In this document: positions 33,755 through 46,194 of the stretch, in pieces
How the letters are laid out: every line of letters starts with the position of its first letter
Numbering within the stretch: position 1 is the stretch's first letter
The notes under the pieces: model-generated
The model's input: the letters and a program-made list of their open reading frames with translations, nothing else
Databases searched by the model: none
What the model was told of the DNA's origin: nothing
Program-made: the position numbers and the translations under genes
Assembly: GCA_022376465.1 (NCBI GenBank)
Contig: JACDTU010000013.1
Coordinates: 306,501 to 370,500, forward strand
Direction of reading: 5' to 3'
Length of the DNA stretch: 64,000 nt
Source of the DNA: Cubamyces lactineus
Lineage: Eukaryota > Basidiomycota > Agaricomycetes > Polyporales > Polyporaceae

Positions 33755-36662
33755 CCTGTTCGCACTCACGCTCTGCAGTAGAAAGCTGCGCACTGAATGT
33801 ATCTGCATTGCTATGGCTCCGCGTTCGAGCGGGGAGATTCTTCGCGCAGGGCGGAAGGTGTGAGCACTCCTAATTTGGATGACACAGCGCAAGTGCGATA
33901 CCGTGCCGGGACTTTTCCGGCTCTGGAGACATGGACTCGGGCAAGTGCACTACCACCTCCCGCTCGCTCTCGTCCAGTCGCAAGTGCTTTTGGAAATGCG
34001 CCAGGCACTGTACTGCCGTCTGCCATTAGTTTCGGCAGCCAATGTCCGTACGTTACTCATCAATACTCTAATTTGCCTCAGATTGGCGAGCGCAATTGAT
34101 GTTGAGATGTCCTAAGATGCTAGAGTATGTCAGACATGTCTTGAGCATGCAGTGAGGGAGGCATGGCAATTCAGGAGGCAAGAACATTGCTACCTGGATG
34201 ACCATCCCTCTCTGGCTGCATTCTCACCAGGGGGACTCAGTCCATGTCCCCTTCTGACAGACAGGTGAGAGAGGGGCGGAGAAAGCCGCCAAGACACAGG
34301 ACCCTGAATCTGAGATGCACACGTAAGAGCATAAGCGGTGAGTGGCGGGGATTCACACAACAAGTCAAGCCGATCAGCAATGTAACCATCTGAGACCATG
34401 CACACTGAGAGCTGAGTGATTTGAGGCACACGTGTAGACGAGGATGGGTCAAACGCACAGAGTCTGAGCAGGATGGACTGCCCACATCTCAGCTGGTCAG
34501 ACAATGTTCACTCACTCAGGCCTTGGTCTACGCTACTGCTGACAGTACAGTACACCGGTCTACAGGAGAGGGACGGCTATGAGTATTCTACCGTGATTGA
34601 CTAAAAGGTCGCCGCCCATGCCCGGCCAATGCCGGGCGCATCTGCGCAGGTACATTACATGGTGCCAAGTAGTACCATGCAGGGTCAGCTTCTGGAGAGA
34701 CTCACCTGAGATGGGCAGTGTTCGCATTCGCTTCCTCTGCTAGCGAGGAAGCTAGCACGTCGGGTAACGAACAGCATAGAGACGTACCGTTCATTGATAC
34801 AGCTGAGACTGACCTTGTGGTGTGAACCCTCGCGATGGCGAACGGTGCGAGGAGGACGCATCATGCCGGGCGTGTCAAACGCGATCAAATTGCGGACCTG
34901 GGTATCACAAAGGGTTCAGGGAGGATAGACGGGCGCTGCCGCGATTCCACCCACCTTCCCGTGTGCGAACGGCCACTGTGACCACGTCTAGTTAGCAGTA
35001 CCAAGGGTGTCGGCGAGGAGAACCAGTCTAGATGTTACTAACAGCTTACCGAACGGTCGAGAACAATGTGGCGAAGGAGAACGCTTACCAGAATGTGGGA
35101 GGGGAATGTCGATGGGATTGGACTGCGGGAGACAGCAGGTCAGGGATGAGAGAAGCGCTGAACGAGGACAGGGTACATACAATCAAACAGACGACGCAAA
35201 TACGACCGTCGGCTATTAGATAGATGGCGGCGAAAGGAGGCCGAGCGAAAACGCGCTTCGCGCGAAGGGTGGAACGGGCGGGGATCGGAGTGGGAGATCT
35301 CTGGGTGACGAGGCTGACCTGTGTCGCACGGGAAGGGCACAGTGCCTAGAGCATCCCAGCACAATAACACACAAATTCAAGCGTTAGCGTGCTGACGAGA
35401 TGCCGTGCAAGATGCACTTGCGTTCGTTCTGTATTCATCCGTGTGCCGGGCGAGTGGGCGTGTTGCAAGGGCTATTGAGATGGACGCGGCCGGCGGGCGC
35501 GACCATTGCAGCACTGGCATGAGAGGCTGTTTCCTGGCCTAGTCCACACCGCTACTGTAGCGACGAAGAAGGTGTTGCAGGGGCCGTGGAGTCGCGTGGG
35601 CTGGTAGAGCTAAATAACCGTCAATTGCGTTGATCAGCGAGAACAAGACAGCATGGTACTGAGCACTTGGAGCCCTAGCCGTGTCTAGAGCATCCCAGCA
35701 CGACGGTACACGGACCACAGGGTTAGCGCCCCGACGAAATGGCGTGCGGGATGTATTCACATACCATATCAATCCGAGGGGCCCGTGAGTGGCCCATTGC
35801 AGGGGCAGTCGAGCTGCATGCGGTTGACAGACTTCATGATTGCCGTATGGTCGTGGCCTGGTCCATGCCGCGATGGCGGCGAGAGAGGAGACGCTGCAAG
35901 AACCACCAAATTGCGTGCGCTAGCAGGGACAGGTACTGTTGGTAGTTGTGTCAATAAGCGGTGGCGAGGAGAATGGGACAGACAACGCGGTACCGTCGAC
36001 TCGGAGCGCTAGCGTCGCGTATCTGGTCAGATTTGAGAGTGAGATTCTACACGGTGCCCTTCCAAACGCACCTAAATTTGCAGGCTGTCGCAAGAGGTGC
36101 TGGTGTCCGAGACTGTCGATGTGGTTGAGGAACAAGCTGGAGAGGCACGGGCATCGGGTGGCAGAGAGAGCGAGACGAACGGCGTGTGAGTACGGGCGTC
36201 TCTGAAGGGACTCGGTGCAGAAGCGCTCAGTCTGAGCTCTCTCTCGACCGGCACCTTCGAATTCGAGTCTGTACCTCGGCCGCGCGGACTCCAGCCCGTC
36301 CGCCAGGAGAACAGAGCGTATTTCTGATATTCAGAACGCAGGCGGGACGCCGCTGCAAATACAGAGTGAATGCTAGCACAGGCAGACAGAAGGACAGAAG
36401 CGTACTCGCACAAGCACGCACGCAAGCACAGCGCAGCGCACGGAACACGCATGTGGAAGCACGGCACACAGAACAGAACATGCATACTAGTATGTAGGCA
36501 GAGTCTACGGATTCATCTGGGAGATTTCTTCCTCGCTCGCGGATGGCACTAGTGCTGATACGCCCGTGTTCTCCTCAGATCACCTGCGCCAGGGCTGGCA
36601 CCCGCAGCGCCGACCGCGCGAACGGCCCTCGTTCGCACTGGAGAGCGTCCCATCCGCCTGCC
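33755..36662. other. Non-coding part of unit 2
   Basis: Same as 21,322-24,230 including the hairpin cluster; beyond about 34,010 it is identical to units 1 and 3 apart from the substitution site in unit 3. Confidence 0.5.
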
Positions 36663-37124
36663 ATGTCCACTGCCCGCTTCGACAGCCCTTTCGACGTCTT
36701 CGCGTCCAAGCACACCCTGCACGCCAACTGCGCCCCCGCCGTGCGCTACTCGGGCGAGTGGGAGAACTTCTCGGACGACATCCCCGACGACCGCGTCCGC
36801 TGGGAGCTCGTCATCGACAACAACAGCGGCACGTACAGCCCGGACCCGCTCATGCTCCCTGACCTCCAGGAGCTGCTGCAGTACAACTTCCCCGGCTTCA
36901 CCATCCATGCGCTCGACCGGAACGACCCCCGTCTGATTCATAGCCGCGAGTCGTGCAGGGCATACGCGCTCGACAAGCGTGGCGTCCGCCAGGAGGACCT
37001 CCAGCCGCATATCCATACTGGCGAAGAGACCCTGTCGCATTCCGCGCTACTGCAGGGCAGCACTCCGGACGGTGGCCCGAGAGGGGTCGAGGGCACGGCT
37101 GTTGGCGAGCCAGTAGTGAATTGA
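36663..37124 (+). CDS. Truncated C2-protein paralog, unit 2/3 junction
   Basis: Identical to 24,231-24,692. Confidence 0.4.
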   Translation: MSTARFDSPFDVFASKHTLHANCAPAVRYSGEWENFSDDIPDDRVRWELVIDNNSGTYSPDPLMLPDLQELLQYNFPGFTIHALDRNDPRLIHSRESCRAYALDKRGVRQEDLQPHIHTGEETLSHSALLQGSTPDGGPRGVEGTAVGEPVVN

Positions 37125-37659
37125 TCCAAGGGAGTCGTGCATAAACTTATTTGACTTACTATGTACCGCGAAACCTGTACGCTGATTGCAGACAATATAC
37201 CCAGAGCTCTGCTTGCTTCCTGCCAATATCTGTCCCGCGGCAGACACGCTGCGAGACCGTAGTGTGTCTTGTAAATAAACTCATTGACTCACTGTACGTA
37301 TGCGGAGACCTGTACGACGCGATTTCGGAACAATATCCTCTTCTACCACTCTTCTGCGATCGGCTATTGCTCAAGGAATCTGACGCCGCTAGCGGCGCCC
37401 GAGAAAAGTCCAGTCTGCATTCACAGCACGGAAAACATACACATGGAATATCGAGGCCAAAGCAAGGGTATGGGCAGATCCGACGACTATGACAACATGT
37501 AATGCTACAGAACATGCGCGCATGGGGGGTGGTGGTGGTGGTGTTAGTATTGTACACTGTTGCCTTCCAGCCTGCAGGGGAGAAATCAGCCACATCGCAC
37601 CGCATCCGCATCTAGGGGGCCGCACTGACCATTTTGCTCTCGACAAACAGGCGGGGGAG
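37125..37659. other. Tail-to-tail spacer, unit 3
   Basis: Same as in unit 2. Confidence 0.55.
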
Positions 37660-39501
37660 TCACTCCTCCATGTCGCTGTCCATATCGACATCGCCGTCCC
37701 CGTCTTCACTCCCACTCCCACTCCCACTCCCACCCGACGACGCACAGAGCTCGTTCGCAGAGACGGACAGCTGCAGACACGACCGCTTCCGCTGCAGCGG
37801 ACTCGGCGGCGGTTTGCTCTCGAGCGCACGATTCCGGTCCCGGCGCCTGAGCACCATGTGCGCGACGAGGTGCGCGACGCTCCGCGTCCACGCCTTCCCT
37901 CCCCCGCCCATCATGACCGAGGGGAAGCCCTCGATCGGAGAGATCGGAGTCTGCATCTTGAGGTCGAGCAGCGCCCCGATCTCCTTGCTCCGCTGCTTCT
38001 GCAGCTTGCGTATCCGCCGCGCCTCCGCACGCATCTCCATCGCCGCGTGAAGCTCGCGCTTCCGCGCCCGCTTCTCCGCCGCGTCCAGCTCTGCGTCCAC
38101 GGCCATCGCGGACGTCGAGTCGTGCGTGGGCGGTAGCAGGGCGCTCGCGGCGGCAGTAACGCGCTCGTTGAGCTCCGCTTCGGCGAGCCGCGCCGCGCGT
38201 TCCTGCTGCAGTGCGGACTTCCGAAGCGCTCGGAGCTGCAGAAACTCGTCCACCTCCAGGTTCGTGCTCGCCGGGTCGAGCTGGATGTCCAGAAATTGCA
38301 GGTCGTCTTCATCCGGAGACGGCGAGCGCGCGAGTGGCGGGTCAATCGAGACTGGCTGCAGGAACAGCCCGAGTCCCGCATGTTCCGCCGGAGGAGGCGC
38401 GCCGCCGAGGAGGGCGGGCGAGATCGTGTCCACCGGGGCGGGTTGCTGGATCGGAAAAGGTTGCATGTCGTCGTCCTCGAGCTCCGGGAGTGCGCGATGT
38501 GGCGAGTGCGGCGAGCTAGGCGGTTCAGAAAGGTCTTCCATGTCGTAGTCCGGCAGAGAGAGGAACGCGCCATGGGGTGAGTGCGGCGCTGGCGTCGGAC
38601 AAAGGTCTCCGTGAGGAGGAATCGTTTCGTGAAGGTCGTTTAATGGTCGTTGACGTGGGGAGGACAAGGGCTGGAGCGGTGCACCATCCTCGTCCTCCGA
38701 AGGCATAACAGTATCGGAGTAATCGGCATCCAAATCGGCATCCGATGGTGGATGCAGAGACAGAGAGTGAAAGGGTGAAAAGAAGGGGTGGTGTCGCTCC
38801 TCCGGCAAGTACGCAGGCTGAGATCCTGGCAGATGTCCGCCGGGTTCCTCCCCGTACCACTGGTGGCCTCGATGGTAGGGTATATCAAGCGGGGATATCG
38901 ATGATAGCTCCTGGTGCTCTTGCTGCGATACCGGATTCGTAGGCAGTAATCCAAGCGAATATGAGAAGCCGGGAGCATCGAGAGAATGAACAGCCGGCTT
39001 CGGGGAAGGTGGCGCAGAAATCCCGCCGACCAAAGTGCTGCTCGGGCTGTGACCCCAGCTCATATCAGAGTGGAAAGCCCAGCTGCCCGGTTGAGCATCT
39101 GGATTGAGAAACAGAGGGTCATGCACACCGCTACTCGAGGAACCGTGGTGCAGTGGCGGCAGATCATCCAAGGGAAGACCGTCGCTGATGCTGAGCGGCG
39201 AGTGTATACTCCATACCGACGTCGGCTCGATCATGGCTCGATCGTCATGAGAGCCCTCGAGCTTTCGGTCGTCGTCCAAACCTTCCTGCGATCCAAACTC
39301 TTCGAAACCAGAGTCGTCACGTACCGGCGGGAACGGTGGCGCAGGAATGCCGCCATCCTCTGGACCTTCTCCGTATCTCCAGGACTCGACGCCGCGTTCC
39401 GCACGATTTGTGCAATCTTCCGCAGGCAGCTCCTTCGCTTCTACAAGCACCGTCGGGGGCGGCGAAAGCGGTGCGATATGTCGAGCGCCATCGTGTGACA
39501 T
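37660..39501 (-). CDS. Acidic, proline/serine-rich hypothetical protein, copy 3
   Basis: Identical in sequence and in start uncertainty to the copy at 12,787-14,628: 613 residues from the first in-frame ATG. Confidence 0.6.
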   Translation of the reverse strand: MSHDGARHIAPLSPPPTVLVEAKELPAEDCTNRAERGVESWRYGEGPEDGGIPAPPFPPVRDDSGFEEFGSQEGLDDDRKLEGSHDDRAMIEPTSVWSIHSPLSISDGLPLDDLPPLHHGSSSSGVHDPLFLNPDAQPGSWAFHSDMSWGHSPSSTLVGGISAPPSPKPAVHSLDAPGFSYSLGLLPTNPVSQQEHQELSSISPLDIPYHRGHQWYGEEPGGHLPGSQPAYLPEERHHPFFSPFHSLSLHPPSDADLDADYSDTVMPSEDEDGAPLQPLSSPRQRPLNDLHETIPPHGDLCPTPAPHSPHGAFLSLPDYDMEDLSEPPSSPHSPHRALPELEDDDMQPFPIQQPAPVDTISPALLGGAPPPAEHAGLGLFLQPVSIDPPLARSPSPDEDDLQFLDIQLDPASTNLEVDEFLQLRALRKSALQQERAARLAEAELNERVTAAASALLPPTHDSTSAMAVDAELDAAEKRARKRELHAAMEMRAEARRIRKLQKQRSKEIGALLDLKMQTPISPIEGFPSVMMGGGGKAWTRSVAHLVAHMVLRRRDRNRALESKPPPSPLQRKRSCLQLSVSANELCASSGGSGSGSGSEDGDGDVDMDSDMEE

Positions 39502-40142
39502 GTTCTCATCGACGATCACCCCGCGATTGAGCCAGTCGCGCTGTCGTTCTGGCGGCTCTCCAGGTACGTCCGGTAGTGGAACAGTGGATGAGAGTGCCGC
39601 GTCGGTGAGCGGAGGTGATGGATAGACTTGATGAGCGCGTCGAGGAGGATCGCACGGCGGCGTTGACTTTGCACGGACGTCGGGAGCCAGGGACGGGTCT
39701 CGGCAGCAACTTGACGCTATATAGGTGCTTGTGGCGAGCTTGCATGGGCGCGGCGGGGGTTGCCACGGTTGGAGGAGGTCGGTAGGTGCGGGTGGGAATA
39801 CGTCGGGTCGCCGGGCGCTGGAACAACAAAACTGGTCGTCAGAGGGCTCAGTCTGCCCCGCACGTAGTCATGATGATGGCGTCGTATGTTGCCGTCGCTG
39901 GGGAGTAGAAGGAAGATAATTAGTACGCTTTGTCACCATCTTTCTAGCTGGCCAGTTCGCCCGGTGGTGACGATGGAGCGTTGGGCCTACTCACTGAATT
40001 GAAGTACAGCCTCTCACAATGCCATGGTACGGTGCGAACGATGTTATAGCCAGCAGAGAGTTGGAGTGGTAGGAGCGAACGAGAGCTCGCTGGGCGTTGG
40101 TTCCGCGTGTTGCATGATTGCTCAAGCCAGGCGCTGCATGAG
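39502..40142. other. Upstream region of the acidic-protein gene, unit 3
   Basis: Identical to 14,629-15,269. Confidence 0.4.
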
Positions 40143-40336
40143 GGAGACGGTGACGTTCCCGACGTTGTTCGCCTTCCATGACTCGTTGCAGACAGTGTTC
40201 GGCTTGACAGTCGATCTGTCGTCTACGAATGTCCCGATCAGCTGCCGCCCCAAGAGACTGCACACAGACGACCGTCGGTCGTCCGGCTTCGCACCAAAGG
40301 ACGGATCCGCGGTCCTGGCAGGCCCGACGCGCCAAT
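40143..40336 (-). pseudogene. Inverted decayed fragment of the C2 gene, unit 3
   Basis: Identical to 15,270-15,463. Confidence 0.75.
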
Positions 40337-43300
40337 CGTCTTGTCTAGTCTTCCACCGCTTTCGTGAGTAACGTTGGAGGCAGAGAGCGCAGAGCGCTGT
40401 GGCGGGCATCGTTGGGTGCATGTCCACCGAGGCGATTTCCGTGGCAAAGCCATTCAAATGGCCGTTCAGACAGTTCTCCGGCACGCTGTGTAGAGGTGAG
40501 GTGGACGAAGGCGCCGCGTTCGCTGGTGGTGGACAGGCAGAGTCCAGGGTGCTCTGCGTGCCATTCGCGCCTTCAGCCTTCAACGATTCCACCCAAACTC
40601 CGCGATTCTGCCCACAGGCGCTCGTCGACCCTCTTTTGGTAGGCGTCCTCGATAGACTAGCACTGCGTTCTCGAGCCATGTTCCTAGTTCTTGCCCACCA
40701 CTCACGCCCAAACTCCGTCCTTTCGCGTTCTCCTCTGCTGCACATGAATTCGCTCGTCTAGATGACTCACTGAACGTGGCTTCCGTCTATCTACGCGAGA
40801 ACGCTCGTCAGGCTACTTATGGGCCTCTGGCGACCGTTCGGATGTCCTACGCAGCGGCCAGCCAGCCTGGAGACATCTCAAGCCCAAGCCCAAGTCAAAC
40901 GTATCTGCAACGCTCAGGTGAGTGTCTGGTCGCTTATGAACGGATTGAAACAGTGTACTCACTTGCATTTGCAGTCCTCTAGATCCCCTCAACATCGAAT
41001 GCCGATGGTCGCCGAGCACTCCGCCATCTGTCGGGTGCTCATCCTCGCCGTCAACCTCGACGGTCCTTTGTCACACGCCCAGCTTTCAACCGTCGAGTCT
41101 GGACGTCGCGTGCAGCAGCCCTACCGAGGCCATCACACCGAGCGGAGTCCGTAGATGCCTAGAGTCGACTCCTCCTGCCCACGTCGCGATCCTCTCAATT
41201 GCACAGCCTGGCGTCTCCCTTACTGCTGGCGTCCCACGCTGCGCAGCTGTGCACAGCGCCCTTTCCTCACCCACGGGCTCTCTACGCATCCATATGTACA
41301 AACGACCGTCCACCGTCTCGTAAATACGCCCACGCCCTTTCGCGCACTCGCCAAGGTCAGACACGTCCTGGCCGGTTCTCAAAACACCCGCGGCGGTTCT
41401 ACGCTGGGAACTCGTACACGCCTAACGTCCCGGCGACAAGCCACCGTGGATTCCTCGACTGGTTCCGGGTGTGTAACATACCGGCGGTGCAACGTACACC
41501 AGAAATCCGCATCTGCAACCTACAGGTAAGTCCGCCGTTGCGTCTCAACTCACGCTACGTATAGCTTTGCTTACCTATGCATCGTGTATCAACAGGACTA
41601 CGTCCCACCGCCTCGCTGAACATCGACGTCGACATCGACACCAGCGACGTGCACGGACGGTCATACCATACGCGGCGGTTCAGAGGCAGGAAGACATGAG
41701 CATTGCGGACGAGAGGAAGGGAACGCACTCCACCGCCAGAGGATGTTGCGCATCCTCACCGCTGCAAGATCCTCTCCCTTTTATCCTCTCTCAGGAGTTC
41801 GCGCACGGGCCCTGCGGAGACGTTTCCGGTATTAGCGTGTGAGATACACGTTCTGGAGCTGCGCAAGGTACGTCTCCAGCGGCTGTTCCTCTCCGCGTAC
41901 CATGCCGTTACCGCGCGCACTTGATGGGTAGCGATATTGTGACGCGACGCGACGGGCCCTCTGTCGTCTCCACGTTCCGTGTGCCCATTGCTTATGCTCT
42001 CGTGCGTGCTATCGCCGTCAAGTGCTGGTCGCTAATCCGTATCTGCAGCGTCCACCGGACGGAGGTCGTCAGGTGCTCCAGAAACGATATCCTTGCATTC
42101 CACCATCGCAAAGGCCGCTTACAGGCAGGATACCAGCGCAACTCTTTTCGCAAGCAAATCACTTGCAGCGGCGACCTGTCATCGCCCCGGATCTGACCAC
42201 CCTCCCCTGACACGCGCGATGGGGTCCGAGGTCGACGTCCTCGTCTCCCATCTCTCGTATCTCGCCACGACCCTGACGCCCCACGCTGCATTGTGTGTGA
42301 AGCCCCAAACGAATGTCGGATCCCGTGGTTCCTTCGCGACGAGCGGCGGAATGCCTTGACAGCACCGCCCGCGTATTCGACCGATCTACAGCAGCGGTCA
42401 TACAAAGCTCAAGCATCGTTACGACGTGATCGGTGAGCACATATCAGGATCTTCGATACGCGCTGCATGCTAACGTACATTTCCGGTGCATGCTCATGCA
42501 GGTAGACGATCACAATGCATCGGCACGTCTCGTCGCTCCCGCCATTCTGCATGGCGGACATGTCCAGACTCGCTAGAACATCTCCGGACGACCCTGGACT
42601 TGTACCGCTAGCGCAAAACCACCGTAACGGGGTCCCCAGACGTGCGACGGAGACGGACTGTGGACGGGCACTCCACCAGGTCGGTACGAATCAAATGGCC
42701 AAGTAGCGGCGAACCACTCAAATCACGTCAACCGGCCGGGGGCAGTGTTGTCTCGCCGTCTTGAACCTACACGACGCTATCGCCGCCGAGATAGGACGGG
42801 TGAGTATGACAACGTCGTGGACACTCAGGGGGTCAAGGACACGTCACGCGAATGTGCGCCAGGGCTCTCCCAACGCTCCGTGGAGACGTCGCGAGGTTTG
42901 TTCGTCCTCGCGCAAGTGCCGCGCGGGCGTCGCGCATGCGTCGCGCGGGCGCGCGAGCAATGAACACCCACAGCAGGTTGGAAGGAAGGACGTGTGGCCC
43001 CCCTGGGACGTTCAAAAACGGGCCGAGCGTGGGGGACACATACGTTTCGATGTCTCGCAAGTGTGTGCCAGCCCGGCGGACGCCTAGACAGGCCTCGAGT
43101 AAGTCGATACGGAGTCACGGAAGCGGCACCGAAATGTACTAACCACTTATCCATCAGAACGCCCATCTCTTGCCAGGGCCGTTTACAACGATAGCTGTTC
43201 GCAGATCTCGGCTGCGAAGAACAGGTGAGTACTTTGACGGAGTGTCAGGTGCTGCGTGCGATGCGCGCGCGGGTGCGCGACGTCGCGCGAAGAGTGTGCC

Positions 43301-45434
43301 GATGTGTTCTGCGTGTCGCGCGATGTGCGCGAAGATGTCGCGAGGGCGCGCGACGATTTCGCGAGGGTGCGCGAGGGTGCGCGAAGACGCGCGAAAATGC
43401 TCGAGGACGTCAGTCTCGCTTCTGCTGTCAAGGCCGTGTGCCTATGCTCGAATGTCTGGTCTGTGAAGGAGAGGTGAATCCCGGGTGCCGCACATGCGAA
43501 GTGGCCGTGCAGAGTTCGCGAGGGAGCTGAGTAGCCTGTGTACCCCTGAGAACACTGTGCGTACCCCGCAACCTATAGCAATATGTTCGTCGAGCATTGC
43601 ATGAAACATCGAGATTAGCCCACTCATGGAAGCCGCAGTACGAGCCTGTGCATCTAACGGTACGTGCAGATATACAAGACTGTTCTTGCATCCAAAGTCG
43701 ACGCGAGGGACGACATGCGAACAGCGTGCGGAACGTCGTACGGGACGCGCGCGCACGATGCGCGATGCGCTCCAACTTCTGTACGTGCTCGAAATCGACA
43801 TGGATTCTTCGCACGAATCGTCCGGTGCGTGATCTGGTGGGTGTCCAACGTCATAGATGGAGACTCATAGCGTCCTCGAAACCCCAGTCCTCGCTCTTCG
43901 AGACGGGAAACCCAAACAATCCAGAGCTGGTGAGCAAGCGGCTTGCCCTTCTATCACATCTCACTGTCCACTGCAGTCGCTGACAACGTCTCACCTCTAG
44001 TAGTTATACCAACGAGAAATACACGGTCCCACATTCTGCCCGTCCTGGAGAGAAATCTAGTCATGAATCCGTCGCGCGAATCGCGCGGCGCATGTTCTAC
44101 TCAAGTTGTAACGTCGCAGAGATTGAACTCGAAGCGTCCTCGAGACGTCCAGTCTCTGCTCTTCCGGATGGGAAACCCAAACAAACCAGAGCTGGTGAGC
44201 AGCTGGCCGGCTCGCTATCGGGTCTATTCGCTGACTACGCCTCATCTCTAGTTCTGTGCGACGAGCGACGTGCGCATCCACGTCCTGATCATCACGCCCG
44301 GACAGAGGCCTCATCCGCCATTCCTCTTTGCCATCCTCCCCGCCAATGCCACAGGCTGTCGACGGGCGGTCAAGCACCCAGGCTGGGATGACATCAAGTT
44401 CAGACTTGGCCTCGGATCGGAGTGCACTGAGACTGAGTCAGTGACCTGTGGCACGCGCAGCGGTAGGCGAGTCGAGTCTCTTACAGTGCTCCATTCGCGC
44501 TTCACATCTGCTAACCGAACATCTGTATTCCAGGATTAGCCTGGACATGCGCGCAATGGTAGCGGCTCAGTAGCGATGTATCCGTCTCTCGCCATGTCAA
44601 CAGCCCCGTTTGTCTTTGCTGGACGTTCGTGTCGTGCCAGACAGCGCGCGCGTGCGCGCGCATAGTCGGATTCGTGGACGAATGCCAGTCACGATCGACG
44701 GTGGCGAGAGGGCCTGGGGCTTTTGCGACACTCGCAATTCCTCCGCTCTCGTCTAAGCGAGCACCGTTCTCGCTCGCGCTGCGCCCTATCGAGCCAAATT
44801 GCTTCACGGCTCCCGTGAATACAAGGGGAACGATCTCGACTTGAACACGGCGCAACGGCGTCGGATGTCATACTGTGAAGGCTCCACGGAAGGCCAAGGC
44901 CAACGGACGGTGCAGAGTTTGAGAGCATCGCAACCCGTGCCATGCGTCCTCCGCGCGCGAGAAACGACCATGACTCGAGCGAAGGGCACAGACGCGGGAC
45001 AACGGCGAGCAGGTTCGTTTCCATCTGGATCCGAGTGTGCGAAGCGAGAGGGCACAGTGCTAATTTGTGGCATGATCGGAGCAGGTTCAACGTCCCTGCG
45101 GCAAGACTCTACAAACCCTCGATGCACCGGCAATGGCACTGTTCATGCCGAGTGTGTACCACTGCTTGTGCAGGATTCCAAGTCGCCTGCGCAGCGGCGA
45201 GCCCGCGCGTCGACTTTCAGGTACTGAATAGCAACTCCGAAGTGGTACGTACGTGCACGTTCGCCAGAACATTCGCCCCCTTCAACGGCTCATGTACTCT
45301 GTCCTGCGACACTTCCTCGTCCGTCCCTCTTTGCCCCCATCGGCACCTTCCTCCTACGCTTCTGTCTTCTGTTCTGCTTCAGCAGCGTGTCGCTCTGTCC
45401 TTGTCCCACCGTCCTCTCGTTCAAACTCCTCACG
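40337..45434. other. Region with splice-like signals but no intact gene, unit 3
   Basis: Identical to 15,464-20,561. Confidence 0.5.
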
Positions 45435-46194
45435 ATGCCACGCGCGAGCCATCTTCGGGATGCAATGGGAGAAGGCTATGCCACCCGCGCTGGACGCGAA
45501 CGAGGCACGCTCCGAGCTGTCCTGTCGGACGGGCTAGGTGAGTGTTCTATGCGCAATACGTCTAAACATGAGTACTCACCCGCAACGCACAGTCGCCTTC
45601 ACCGGGGACCCTCGCGCGACCATGCGGTGGACTGTCGACCGCTTCTGCAACGACGTCTTCCTCCGATATCCCGCAAAGCTCGTCGGTTGGCCGCCTCGCA
45701 TCCCCTTCGCCAACCTCAGCAGCCTCTCCATGCCGACCTCGACCGTGAACACGCTTCTCCGTCTATGGGAGAAGGGTATCCTGCGCTGGGAGGCACCGAC
45801 GTCGGACGAGCTTGCAGCGGCGAAAGAAGATGCAAAGAACGCTGCGCCGAGCCCGCTCATCCCGGACAGGACGGTCAGGTGCGGTCGGAACGACATTGGC
45901 AAGCGGCGGAAGCGTCCGACCGTCGATTCTGTCAGGTTTCCACCGCGCTATACCCGGGACGGTCCGAAGAGTCTGCGTCGAACCGAGGACGAGTCTGAGG
46001 ACGAGATCGAGGACGAGGTCAGTGTGCGCGCGTCAGGCAGAGCGGGCCAGTGCTCGAGCGCGAGCTTGGACTCGATGTCACGGTACGACAATGATGAGAT
46101 CGAGGATGCGGATTCTGTATGGGGTACGAGCTCGCGGCGGCGACCGCTCAGCGGCATGTTGGAGGAGGATCCTATAGACTACTTCACCGATTGA
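45435..46194 (+). CDS. Hypothetical protein (YPAKLVGWPP family), copy 3
   Basis: Exons 45435-45537 and 45593-46194; identical to the copy at 20,562-21,321. Confidence 0.55.

Larger units (their letters stand above)
24327..36758 (+). repeat. Tandem array, unit 2 (12,432 bp)
   Basis: Second unit. Identical to units 1 and 3 except between about 27,023 and 34,010, where roughly 40 one-base insertions or deletions occur with almost no substitutions (net -9 bp). This pattern suggests sequence error rather than mutation. Confidence 0.93.
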
